Below, piece by piece: positions 18,930 to 27,317 of a stretch of 64,000 bases of DNA. Both the position numbers and the translations under genes were made by a program. Position 1 is the stretch's first letter. Every line of letters begins with the position of its first letter. The notes below the pieces were generated by a model. The model had not been told where the DNA came from. It worked only from the letters and a program-made list of their open reading frames with translations, and did not search any database. The stretch is from Sphingomonas sp. CBMAI 2297 (GTDB taxonomy: Bacteria; Pseudomonadota; Alphaproteobacteria; Sphingomonadales; Sphingomonadaceae): NCBI RefSeq assembly GCF_029870595.1, contig NZ_JAPDIR010000009.1, positions 1-64,000 on the forward strand. The letters are read 5' to 3'.

Positions 18930-19026
18930 CGTGAAGCGCACAATGCACGCGCCGGTGAGTCGGGCAAGCCCAAGCTCGGTGCAGGTTGGAGACTCATATT
19001 GTCCGCCGTCATTCCCGCTTCTCCAC

Positions 19027-19163
19027 CGTCATCCCCGCGCGGGCGGGGATCCCGGGTAGTTTGAGACAATCGACGCGATCCCGCGCAGGGTCGCCGGAGA
19101 CGGCAAGGCGGGCCTCCCGGCCATTGCCCCCGGCCCTGGAACCCCGCCTGCGCGGGGATGGCG
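19027..19163. repeat. Interspersed element B (reverse copy of the A/C/D family)
   Basis: The ends are CGTCATCCCCGCGCGGGCGG and CCCGCCTGCGCGGGGATGGC. Read on the minus strand, its interior matches element A (CCTTGCCGTCTCCGGC and GCGTCGATTGTC). It occupies most of the 274-base gap between the CFA synthase and the acyltransferase; nothing else is visible there. Confidence 0.75.
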
Positions 19164-19203
19164 GAAATAGCTTCGACGGCCCGTTCGAGTTCTCGACGCG
19201 GCG

Positions 19204-20358
19204 CTAGGCGCGGCGCTTCACGCGCTCGCCGTTGAACAGATAGCGCAATGCCGGGCTCAGCCGGATCAGCTTCCAGATTCCGTAGGAGCCGAGAAAGGCC
19301 GCCAGGCAGAGCAGGATGAATCTGGGCCAGATCGGGATCGGGAGCAGGTCGATCCACGGCGTCGCCAGCACGATCAACGGCTCGTGGAACAGATAGATGA
19401 CGAAGGAAGCCGAGACGAGCGCCTTCACCCAGCGGCGTTCGCCGTCGATGAAATAGGCGAGCGCGCCGAGCGAGGCCTGGGTGAGGCAGATCGCCGCGAC
19501 GCCGGTGAGCACCGGACGCCAGACCAGCTGGATCGAGCGCGTGGCGAAGACCACCGCCACGCTCGCGGCGAGCCCAGCGAGGAACAAGGGCCAGGAGAAG
19601 CGGGCGAAACGCCGGTCGAGCGCCGGAATGCGCTGGAGTATCGCGCCCAGGACGAACCAGGGCAGATAATCGAGCGCATAGCGCGCCGAGAGGAAGTTGA
19701 TCGCGAAATTGTCCAGGTAGCGATAGCGCTCGAGCTGCAGCGCCCCCAGGGCGCACAGGCCGAGGACGATGCCGGTGGCGAGCATGATCGGCACGAACCA
19801 GCGGACGAGCCCCGGTCGCGGCCCCTCGATCCCGGCATGGGCGAGCCCGGGGAACAGCCAGACCAGGCCGGCAAGCCCGGCGGTGTAGTAGAGCAGCACC
19901 TGCACGAACCAGAGATGCTCGAACGGATTGCGCTCCGCCCAGGTCATGATCTCCCACCAGCGCGCCAGGGGCTGCGGATGGCCGGTCTCGAGCAAAAGCA
20001 GGAAGTGCATCGCCGGCACCAGCAGCAGGGTGCCCGCCAGAAAGGGCGGGACGAGCCGGTGGAGGCGCGACGGCAGATAGCTTGCCACCGGACGGCGCTG
20101 GAGCAGCATCGCCGCGAAATAGCCGGCGATCATGTAGAATCCCGGCATGCGGAACAGGTGGAGATAATCGGCGAGCTGGACGAAGTCGCGCGACCGATCG
20201 TGCATGTTGGCGATCCACGGCCCCGGGCGGACGGTGAGCGCGGCGTGATAGGGAATGCCGAACAGCAGGAACACCGCCCGCAGCGCATCGAGGTCATGCC
20301 GCCGGGCGCGCTCCTCGGGTGCGCGGAACATGCTGGAGGCGCCGGTGCCGGGAGTCAT
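19204..20358 (-). CDS. Acyltransferase-3 family membrane protein (OpgC-like)
   Basis: 384 residues with about ten membrane segments. It opens with the family signature RRHDLDALRAVFLLFGIPYH, followed by FFRMPGFYMIAGYF-like sequence (LFRMPGFYMIAGYFAAMLL), the RLHRLVPPFLAGTLLLVPAM helix, and HLWFVQVLLYYTAGLAGLVW. These enzymes O-acylate sugars of lipids or osmoregulated glucans (OpgC adds succinyl groups). The acceptor here is unknown. The last 20 residues are basic and cytoplasmic. An internal ATG at 20331 is an alternative start. Confidence 0.85.
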   Translation of the reverse strand: MTPGTGASSMFRAPEERARRHDLDALRAVFLLFGIPYHAALTVRPGPWIANMHDRSRDFVQLADYLHLFRMPGFYMIAGYFAAMLLQRRPVASYLPSRLHRLVPPFLAGTLLLVPAMHFLLLLETGHPQPLARWWEIMTWAERNPFEHLWFVQVLLYYTAGLAGLVWLFPGLAHAGIEGPRPGLVRWFVPIMLATGIVLGLCALGALQLERYRYLDNFAINFLSARYALDYLPWFVLGAILQRIPALDRRFARFSWPLFLAGLAASVAVVFATRSIQLVWRPVLTGVAAICLTQASLGALAYFIDGERRWVKALVSASFVIYLFHEPLIVLATPWIDLLPIPIWPRFILLCLAAFLGSYGIWKLIRLSPALRYLFNGERVKRRA

Positions 20359-20496
20359 TGCCGCCGGAAGCGCCCGAACGGCGCAAATGCATGCGGGATG
20401 CGGCCGGCGCTGGCACGGGTCAACATGAACGGTGCGATAGGGCCGCCCGCGCTCAATGCAAGCCGATAGCGATAACAGCCCGGGTTTATGCGGTTC

Positions 20497-21531
20497 TCAG
20501 AGCTTGTGCGGTTCCTTGTCGACCATCCAGGTCTGGCCCTTGGAAACCAGCTTCTGAAGGTCGGCGGTCTTGCCCTCGCTCGCGGCCTTGTTCTGCGCGA
20601 CGACCGCGCTTTCGAAGGTCGGCGCGGGATCGTCGTAGAGCACGCCCAGCGCCATCGGGAACGGCCCGAAGGGCATCTCGACCAGCATGTGCGCGATGGC
20701 GCGGTTGGTGACGTTGTGGACGATCACCTCCGCCCCCTGCCAGTCGCCATCGGCCACGTCGACCACCTTGAGCGTGAGCCGCTCCCGGTCGAGCGCGATG
20801 CCCTTGGCACCGCCGGCGAACAGCATCGGCTGGCCATGCTCGACCCAGAGCTGGCCCAGCGCCGCATTGGGCTTGGCGGTGAAGGGCTCGAAGACCTCGT
20901 CGTTATAGACGATGCAGTTCTGGAAGATCTCGACGAACGCCGCGCCGCGATGGGCGTGGGCGGCCTTGAGGACGCTCGGCAGGTTCTTGTGCACGTCGAT
21001 CCCGCGCGCGACGAAGCGGGCCCCCGCCCCCAGCGCGAAGGCACAGGGCTTGGCGGGGTGGTCGACCGAGCCGAAGGGCGTGGAAGGCGAACGCGTGCCC
21101 TCGCGGCTCGTCGGCGAATACTGGCCCTTGGTGAGGCCGTAGATCTCGTTGTTGAACAGCAGGAACTGGCAATCCAGGTTGCGCCGGAGCAGGTGCATCG
21201 TGTGGTTGCCGCCGATCGACAGCGCGTCGCCGTCACCGGTGATGATCCAGACGTCGAGCTCCGGATTGGCGAGCTTCACTCCCGTCGCCACCGCCGGCGC
21301 GCGGCCATGGATGGTGTGGAAGCCATAGGTCTCCATGTAATAGGGGAAGCGCGACGAGCAGCCGATGCCGCTGACGAACACGGTGTTCTCCGGCGCGACG
21401 CCCAGTTCGGGCATGGTGCGCTGCACGGCCTTGAGGATCGCATAGTCGCCGCAGCCGGGGCACCAGCGGACCTCCTGGTCGGTCTCCCAGTCCTTGGGTG
21501 TGCTCGGGCGGATGGTGGTGATCTCGTTCAT
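20497..21531 (-). CDS. korB: 2-oxoacid:ferredoxin oxidoreductase, beta subunit
   Basis: 344 residues. The TPP-binding subunit: RWCPGCGDYAILKAVQ (cluster/CxxC motif), FVSGIGCSSRFPYYMETYGF, the TPP-Mg motif ITGDGDALSIGGNH and LFNNEIYGLTKGQYSPTS. With KorA it converts 2-oxoglutarate (or another 2-oxoacid) and CoA to the acyl-CoA, reducing ferredoxin. It is last in a three-gene translationally coupled unit: korA, a zinc-ribbon gene, korB, each joined by ATGA overlaps. Confidence 0.95.
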   Translation of the reverse strand: MNEITTIRPSTPKDWETDQEVRWCPGCGDYAILKAVQRTMPELGVAPENTVFVSGIGCSSRFPYYMETYGFHTIHGRAPAVATGVKLANPELDVWIITGDGDALSIGGNHTMHLLRRNLDCQFLLFNNEIYGLTKGQYSPTSREGTRSPSTPFGSVDHPAKPCAFALGAGARFVARGIDVHKNLPSVLKAAHAHRGAAFVEIFQNCIVYNDEVFEPFTAKPNAALGQLWVEHGQPMLFAGGAKGIALDRERLTLKVVDVADGDWQGAEVIVHNVTNRAIAHMLVEMPFGPFPMALGVLYDDPAPTFESAVVAQNKAASEGKTADLQKLVSKGQTWMVDKEPHKL

Positions 21532-21710
21532 TCGACAGTCTTCCCACTAAGCCGCCAATGCTCTTTCGCCTCGAGCAGCGACATCACGTTCTTTCGGAAG
21601 CCCTGTTCGGGCACATAGGCAGCGTCGGGATCCGCGACCCAGCCACAGGCCGGACAGGCAGCGATGCCGTCGGCTTCCGGCGTCTCCATGTCGCAAACCG
21701 GACAAATCAC
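21528..21710 (-). CDS. Small zinc-ribbon (rubredoxin-like) protein between korA and korB
   Basis: 60 residues. MICPVCDMETPEADGIAACP continues to a second knuckle, giving Cys3-x2-Cys6 and Cys19-x2-Cys22, a metal site for zinc or iron. The rest is a short hydrophilic tail (EQGFRKNVMSLLEAKEHWRL). It overlaps the korA stop and the korB start by four bases each, so all three are translated in series and probably in near-equal amounts. A metal-binding accessory or electron-transfer subunit of the oxidoreductase is the natural inference; I know of no assigned function. Confidence 0.75.
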   Translation of the reverse strand: MICPVCDMETPEADGIAACPACGWVADPDAAYVPEQGFRKNVMSLLEAKEHWRLSGKTVE

Positions 21711-23650
21711 GGATTCACCGCCTCCGGGCTGGGAAGCTGGCGGTCGTCGGGCGGCAGTTCCTGGTCGAAGTCCGCGCCGATATGCTGGGCAATGGCGGCT
21801 TCGATCTCGGCGATGCGGAAGGGCTGGCCCGAGACCTTGGTGAGCGACCGGGCATCGACGAGATACTGGTCGCGCAGCAGCGTCTTCAGCTGGCCGGTGT
21901 TCATTTCCGGTACGAGAATATGCTCATAACTACTTAGCAAATCACCGAGATTCTTGGGTAGCGGCCAGATGTGGCGGATATGGACATGGCTGACGTCATG
22001 TCCCCTGGCCCGCGCTCGGCGCACCGCCTGGGCGATCGGGCCATAGGTGGAGCCCCAGCCGACCACGACGAGCTTCCCTCCGGCCTGCCCCTGCTCGATC
22101 GCCTGATCGGGCACCTGAATGCCCATCACCTTGTCGCGGCGGATGTTGGTCATCGCCTGGTGGTTGGCGGGGGAATAGTCGATATTGCCGCTGCCCTGCG
22201 CCTTCTCGATGCCGCCGATGCGGTGGAGCAGGCCCGGCGTGCCCGGCTTCACCCAGGGGCGCTTGAGCTTCTCGTCGCGGCCATAGGGCTCGAATTTCTC
22301 GCCTTCGGGCGGGATCTCCGTATGGAAGGTCACCGGGAACGGCGCGTACGCCGACATGTCCGGCACTTTCCAGGGCTCGGCGGCATTCTGGAGATAGCCG
22401 TCGGTGAGCAGCATCACCGGGGTCATATATTGCGTGGCGATGCGCACCGCCTCGATCGCGACGTCGAAACAATCGGCGGCCGAGCGCGCGGCGATCACCG
22501 GCACCGGCGCATCGCCATTTCTGCCGTAAACTGCTTGATATAGATCCGATTGCTCGGTTTTCGTGGGAAGCCCGGTCGAGGGGCCGCCGCGCTGGGCGTT
22601 GACGATCACCAGCGGCAGCTCGGTCATGATCGCCAGGCCGATCGCCTCGGTCTTCAGCGCGATGCCGGGGCCCGAGGAACAGGTGACGCCAAGGCTGCCG
22701 GCATAGGCGCTGCCGAGCGCCGAGGCGACCGCAGCGATCTCGTCCTCCGCCTGGAAGGTGGTGACGTCATATTCCTTGTAGCGCGACAGCGTGTGCAGGA
22801 TCGCGCTGGCCGGGGTGATCGGATAGCCACCGAAGAACATCGGCAGGCTGGCCAGCTGCGCGCCGGCGACCAGGCCGAGCGAGATCGACTCGGCGCCGGT
22901 GACGGTGCGGTACAGCCCCGGCTCGGCGGGGGCGGCGGCGACCTGGCGCTGGGTGATGCCCATCGCGCCCAGCTCGGCCGTCTCGCCATAGGCATGGCCG
23001 GCGTTGAGGGCGGCGATGTTCGCCTCGGCCAGCTCGGGCGCCTTGGCGAACTTGGCCTTGAGCCAGTCGACCAGCGGCTGGCGGTCGCGGTCGAACATCC
23101 AGAGCGCCAGGCCCAGCGTCCACATGTTCTTGCAGCGCAGCGCCTCCTTGTTGCCAAGGCCGAAGGGCTTCACCGCGTCGAGCGTGAGCTGCGAGATGTT
23201 GAGCTTGAGCAGCTGCCATTTGGCGAGGCTGCCGTCCTCGAGCGGATTGGCGGCGTATTTCGCCTTGTCGAGGTTGCGCTGGCCGAACTCGCCTTCGTCG
23301 GCGATGATCAGCCCGCCGGGCTTGAGCGCATCGACATTGGTCTTGAGCGCCGCCGGGTTCATCGCGACGAGCACGTCGGGCTGGTCGCCCGCGGTGTCGA
23401 TCCGGGCCGAGCCGAAATTGATCTGGAAGGCGGAGACGCCGAACAGCGTGCCCTGGGGCGCGCGGATCTCGGCGGGGAAATCCGGGAAGGTGGCGAGGTC
23501 GTTGCCGGCCAGCGCGGTGGACAGCGTGAATTGCCCGCCCGTGAGCTGCATGCCGTCGCCGGAATCGCCGGCGAAGCGAACCACGATCGCTTCGGGTGCG
23601 GGATGCGCCGACGCCTCTTCGGGCGTGAGCGTGTGCGCGGCAGTCGCCAT
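21707..23650 (-). CDS. korA: 2-oxoacid:ferredoxin oxidoreductase, alpha (gamma-alpha fused) subunit
   Basis: 647 residues. The N-terminal gamma-like domain starts IVVRFAGDSGDGMQLTGGQF and has APQGTLFGVSAFQINFGS. The alpha domain follows from about 220 with SLGLVAGAQLASLPMFFGGY, then PITPASAIL, and LPLVIVNAQRGGPSTGLPTK. The C-terminal transketolase-like part includes GWGSTYGPIAQAVRRAR. This gamma-alpha fusion is the usual two-subunit Kor type of aerobic bacteria. A reductive route between 2-oxoglutarate and succinyl-CoA or a ferredoxin supply are both possible roles. Confidence 0.95.
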   Translation of the reverse strand: MATAAHTLTPEEASAHPAPEAIVVRFAGDSGDGMQLTGGQFTLSTALAGNDLATFPDFPAEIRAPQGTLFGVSAFQINFGSARIDTAGDQPDVLVAMNPAALKTNVDALKPGGLIIADEGEFGQRNLDKAKYAANPLEDGSLAKWQLLKLNISQLTLDAVKPFGLGNKEALRCKNMWTLGLALWMFDRDRQPLVDWLKAKFAKAPELAEANIAALNAGHAYGETAELGAMGITQRQVAAAPAEPGLYRTVTGAESISLGLVAGAQLASLPMFFGGYPITPASAILHTLSRYKEYDVTTFQAEDEIAAVASALGSAYAGSLGVTCSSGPGIALKTEAIGLAIMTELPLVIVNAQRGGPSTGLPTKTEQSDLYQAVYGRNGDAPVPVIAARSAADCFDVAIEAVRIATQYMTPVMLLTDGYLQNAAEPWKVPDMSAYAPFPVTFHTEIPPEGEKFEPYGRDEKLKRPWVKPGTPGLLHRIGGIEKAQGSGNIDYSPANHQAMTNIRRDKVMGIQVPDQAIEQGQAGGKLVVVGWGSTYGPIAQAVRRARARGHDVSHVHIRHIWPLPKNLGDLLSSYEHILVPEMNTGQLKTLLRDQYLVDARSLTKVSGQPFRIAEIEAAIAQHIGADFDQELPPDDRQLPSPEAVNP

Positions 23651-23728
23651 GGCCGGTATCCTGCGGTTCTCTATCGTTACAAGGGTGTGTACGCCCCAAT
23701 TTCCCCCAACCCAAAGTAGAAAATGCCC

Positions 23729-24637
23729 TCAGCCCTGCAAAGGCTCCTTTGCGGCCAGGCCGCCCAGGGCGAGGATGGAGGCGACATGGCGCCGCGAGAC
23801 CTCGAGCGCGTCCTCGCCATAGCCGCCGCCCAGCGCGCTGGCGAAGGGGATGCCGTGTGACGTCATGACGCCGGATATCCAGCGGTCGCGGGCGATCAAT
23901 CCCCCATAGCTGAGCGACAGGCGGCCCAGCCGGTCGCCGGCGAGCGGGTCGACCCCGGCCTGGTAGAGGACGAGATCGGGGGCGAATCCGCGGAGCAGCG
24001 GCAGGAGCGTGCGCTCCAGCGTTTCGAGATATTCCGCGTCGCCCACTCCGTCGGGCAGCGGTACGTCGAGCGTCGAGCGCGCCTTGCGGACGGGGAAGTT
24101 CTTCTCCGCATGGATCGAATAGGTGGCGATCTCGGGCCGGCCGGCGGTCAGCGCCGCGGTGCCGTCGCCCTGGTGCACGTCGCAGTCCACGATCAGAATG
24201 CGGTGGCCCTCCTCCACCAGCCGGGCCGCGGCGATGGCGAGGTCGTTGAACACGCAGAAGCCCGCGCCGGTACCGGCCAGCGCGTGATGGCTGCCGCCCG
24301 CGGTGTTGGCGGCGAAGCCATGTTCCAGTGCGAGCCGCGCCGCCAGATAGGTGCCGCCGGGCACCGCCTGGGACCGGCGCGCGACTTCGGGCGTGACCGG
24401 GAAGCCGATGCGCCGCTCCTTCTCGGGCGGCACCGCGGCGCGCAGCACTTCGTCGACATAGTCGGGATCATGCACCGCCTCGAGCCAGGCGCGCGGCATC
24501 GGCTCGGGCTCGTGCCAGGCGAAGACGGGCCCTTCCTCGCGCAGCAGGTCGCGGACCAGGCCGTTCTTGTTCCACTGATACCGGCTGCGCGCCGGGGCGG
24601 GCGCGACATAGTCGGGATGATGGACGAGGTGGATCAC
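23729..24637 (-). CDS. Histone-deacetylase-family deacetylase (acetylpolyamine amidohydrolase-like)
   Basis: About 302 residues from a GTG at 24637 (VIHLVHHPDYVAP), eight bases after the JmjC gene's stop; no strong ribosome site is visible. Zinc hydrolase motifs of the class: GGSHHALAGTGAGFCVFND (paired His), ILIVDCDVHQGDGTA and LVLYQAGVDPLAGDRLG. The typical bacterial role is removing acetyl groups from small molecules, polyamines or lysine. The 379-residue frame upstream is shadow of the neighbouring gene. Co-direction with the cupin gene suggests joint use. Confidence 0.85.
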   Translation of the reverse strand: MIHLVHHPDYVAPAPARSRYQWNKNGLVRDLLREEGPVFAWHEPEPMPRAWLEAVHDPDYVDEVLRAAVPPEKERRIGFPVTPEVARRSQAVPGGTYLAARLALEHGFAANTAGGSHHALAGTGAGFCVFNDLAIAAARLVEEGHRILIVDCDVHQGDGTAALTAGRPEIATYSIHAEKNFPVRKARSTLDVPLPDGVGDAEYLETLERTLLPLLRGFAPDLVLYQAGVDPLAGDRLGRLSLSYGGLIARDRWISGVMTSHGIPFASALGGGYGEDALEVSRRHVASILALGGLAAKEPLQG

Positions 24638-24645
24638 GCGCGCAC

Positions 24646-25698
24646 TCAGAGCGGACCATAGCTCCGATAGTCGGAGTAGAAGTCGTTGTCCCACACGAAG
24701 CTGGTGAACGACATCCCGATATGCGGCTCGAGCCCTTCGACATGGTGCCACCAGCCAACCGGCAGGAATATCGCGTCGCCCGGCCCGATCTCGCATTCGA
24801 GGACCGCCGGCTTGCCGGGCGCGGCCGGCCCGGGCGGCAGGTCGTCCGTGCCCCAGGCGCTGAAGCAATGCCGCCAGTTGCGCATCAGCGGCGTATCGTG
24901 GCTGGCGACCATGCGGACGCGCTTGCGGCCGACCAGCTGGATCAGCAGGTTGTTGGTCAGGTCATGGTGCCAGGGCGTGATCGTGCCCCGCGGGCCGATC
25001 CAGATATGCCCCATGCCGCGCGGCGTGCCCTCGTACAGGATGCCGGGAATCTCCCCCGCCTCGGCGAAGAGCGGCGCGAACGCGGCGCGGTTGGCGTCGC
25101 TGTTGTTCGCGGTGACGTAGAAATCATTGCTGTCGCCCGGCGCGGCAAGGCGCGCAGCGATCTCAGAATAGGGCCGGAAAGCACCATGCGCGTCCGAATT
25201 GCCCTCATAATCCGAGTCCGCCTCGCGGTTCCACTGGACCCGCACCGGCCGATCTCCAAGGGCCGCGGCAACATGCGCCAGCGACCAGAGCCGCCGCGCC
25301 GGCCAATGATCGAACAGGCCGCGGATCAACGCCGGCCGGTGCGCGCGATAATGGTCGCGATACAGGGCCTCGCCGTCGGGCCTGTCGAGCACCGGGATCG
25401 CCAGCGCGGCGGGATCGCGCGCGGCAAGGCGGGCGCCGTTCTGCAGCACCCATTCCCATTTGCCGAGCCGTTCGTGCAGCCGGGTGCGCAGGCCCTGGGC
25501 CGCGAGCAGATAGGGGCTTTTCGCCGCCCGCGCGACCTCCGCCTGGACCAGGCCGAGGCCAAGGCCGGCACTGCTGGCGAACTGGCGCGCGAGCGCCTCC
25601 GGATCGGCGCCGTCGAGCAGCTGCTCCGCGACCGCCTGGCGGAACGCGTCGTTGAGCGCCGTTCCGCCGCCGGAGCCGTTCTTCCGCTTGTTGGCCAT
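24646..25698 (-). CDS. JmjC/cupin-like Fe(II)/2-oxoglutarate-type oxygenase
   Basis: 350 residues. The N-terminal helical part (about 1-110) precedes a cupin_8/JmjC domain. Fe ligands look intact: His244-x-Asp246 in TPWHHDLTNN, and a distal His in VGWWHHVEGL (His318/319). The domain start matches HRPALIRGLFDHWPARRLWS. Bacterial relatives hydroxylate proteins or small molecules. Its target is unknown. It sits upstream of the HDAC-like gene (intergenic distance eight bases), a pairing of hydroxylase and deacylase chemistry. Confidence 0.85.
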   Translation of the reverse strand: MANKRKNGSGGGTALNDAFRQAVAEQLLDGADPEALARQFASSAGLGLGLVQAEVARAAKSPYLLAAQGLRTRLHERLGKWEWVLQNGARLAARDPAALAIPVLDRPDGEALYRDHYRAHRPALIRGLFDHWPARRLWSLAHVAAALGDRPVRVQWNREADSDYEGNSDAHGAFRPYSEIAARLAAPGDSNDFYVTANNSDANRAAFAPLFAEAGEIPGILYEGTPRGMGHIWIGPRGTITPWHHDLTNNLLIQLVGRKRVRMVASHDTPLMRNWRHCFSAWGTDDLPPGPAAPGKPAVLECEIGPGDAIFLPVGWWHHVEGLEPHIGMSFTSFVWDNDFYSDYRSYGPL

Positions 25699-25761
25699 GC
25701 CGCCTCTCCCTTGCTGCTTGCCTGATGGCGCAAGCCGGGCGCGGGCGCTAGAGGGTGCGCC

Positions 25762-26241
25762 ATGACCGACATCGCCTCCCTCCCCTATCGCCCCTGCGCG
25801 GGCGTGATGCTCCTCAATCGCGCCGGCCAGGTGTTCGTCGGCCAGCGGCTCGATTCCGTGCTCGAGGCCTGGCAGATGCCGCAGGGCGGGATCGATCCCG
25901 GCGAGGCGCCGATCGAGGCCGCCTGGCGCGAACTATGGGAGGAGACCGGGGTGCGCCGCGACCTGGCGGAGCTGATCGCCGAGGCGCCCGAGGAGCTCTA
26001 TTACGACCTGCCCGAGGACCTGGTGGGCAAGGTGTGGAAGGGCAAGTGGCGCGGGCAGCGGCAGCGCTGGTTCCTGTTCCGCTTCCTGGGCGAGGATGCC
26101 GACGTCAACATCCGGACCGCCGAGCCCGAATTCCGGGCCTGGCGCTGGGCCGCCCCGCGGGACCTTCCCGACATCATCGTGCCGTTCAAGCGCGTGCTCT
26201 ATAAGGAACTGTTGACCGTCTTTGGACAACATCTCGTCTGA
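25762..26241 (+). CDS. rppH: RNA pyrophosphohydrolase (Nudix)
   Basis: 159 residues. Removes pyrophosphate from 5'-triphosphate RNA (and diadenosine polyphosphates), triggering RNase E decay. The Nudix box is GGIDPGEAPIEAAWRELWEE, with TGV following. PYRPCAGVMLLNRAGQVFVG and EAWQMPQGGID are characteristic of RppH/IalA. Divergent from the cupin gene, with 63 bases between starts. Confidence 0.95.
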   Translation: MTDIASLPYRPCAGVMLLNRAGQVFVGQRLDSVLEAWQMPQGGIDPGEAPIEAAWRELWEETGVRRDLAELIAEAPEELYYDLPEDLVGKVWKGKWRGQRQRWFLFRFLGEDADVNIRTAEPEFRAWRWAAPRDLPDIIVPFKRVLYKELLTVFGQHLV

Positions 26242-26285
26242 TCCTGCCCTAGTTTCGCTCCCATAACGGCGATACGGACCCTCTC

Positions 26286-27197
26286 ATGCGCGCCCTGCTC
26301 CTTGCCCTGCCGCTGCTGCTCGCCAACGCATCGGACGATGATTCCGCGACGGTCGATCCCACGGTGATCCCGGCGACGATCAGGGCCATGCTCGATGCGG
26401 CGATGGAATCGGGCAGCGAGAGCGACGTCGCCGTCATCGTCAAATATGCCCGCTCCGCCTCGCCCGCCACGGCCGACCAGGTGGTGAAGATCGCGACCGA
26501 CTGGCGCAACGAGCGGACGAAGAAGGCCCAGGCCAAGATCCGCAGCGCCGATTTCTTCGCGCTGGTGAAGGGCCATGCCGAACTCGGCGGTTACGTCACC
26601 ACCGGCAATACCGAGAATATCGGCGTCACCGCGGCGCTGGAGCTCAAGCGCGAGGCGCTGCAATGGCGCCACAAGCTGCGGGTGCAGGCCGATTACCAGG
26701 AGAGCCTGGGCATCACCACGCGGGAACGCTATCTCGCCGCCTACGAGCCCAACTGGAAGTTCGACGACCGCGCCTATCTCTACGGTGCCGCGCAATATGA
26801 AAGCGATCGCTTCTCGGGCTTCACCGATCGCGTCTCGCTGTCGAGCGGCATCGGCTACAGCGCCGTCAAGTCGCCGGCGGTGAAGCTCGACCTCGAGGTC
26901 GGCCCCGCTTTCCGGTATACGCGTTTCATCAACGATACCGCCGAGAAGAATGCCGCGGCGCGCGGCAGCATCGATTTCGGCTGGAAGATCACCAAGGGCA
27001 TCTCGGTGACGCAGGTCGCCTCGGCCTATGTGCAGGATTCGAACAGCACCGTATCGTCCAAATCGGCGCTGCTCACCCGGCTGATCGGGCCGCTCTCGGC
27101 GCAGTTCAGCTATTCGCTCCAATATGAAAGCATGCCGCCGCTCGGGCGCAGGACCACCGACACGACCAGCCGCGCGGCGCTCGTCGTCGATTTCTGA
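26286..27197 (+). CDS. DUF481 outer-membrane beta-barrel protein
   Basis: 303 residues with signal peptide MRALLLALPLLLANASDD. From residue about 95 the sequence turns into alternating beta-strands: GHAELGGYVTTGNTENIGVT, LQWRHKLRVQADYQES, RAYLYGAAQYESDRFSGFTD, ending LVVDF with the terminal aromatic usual for outer-membrane barrels. Residues 30-85 are a helical periplasmic segment. DUF481 proteins are salt-induced outer-membrane proteins of unclear function. Not obviously linked to the neighbours. Confidence 0.85.
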   Translation: MRALLLALPLLLANASDDDSATVDPTVIPATIRAMLDAAMESGSESDVAVIVKYARSASPATADQVVKIATDWRNERTKKAQAKIRSADFFALVKGHAELGGYVTTGNTENIGVTAALELKREALQWRHKLRVQADYQESLGITTRERYLAAYEPNWKFDDRAYLYGAAQYESDRFSGFTDRVSLSSGIGYSAVKSPAVKLDLEVGPAFRYTRFINDTAEKNAAARGSIDFGWKITKGISVTQVASAYVQDSNSTVSSKSALLTRLIGPLSAQFSYSLQYESMPPLGRRTTDTTSRAALVVDF

Positions 27198-27317
27198 CGG
27201 CGGGGCCGTCCTTCCGGCAAAGACCCGGGCCCGGACTCCGAAGATCATGCCCGGATTGCATGACATCCCAGCGCTCGGCGGGATGACGCAGGGGGTTTTA
27301 CGCGCTAGGTGCCCAGG

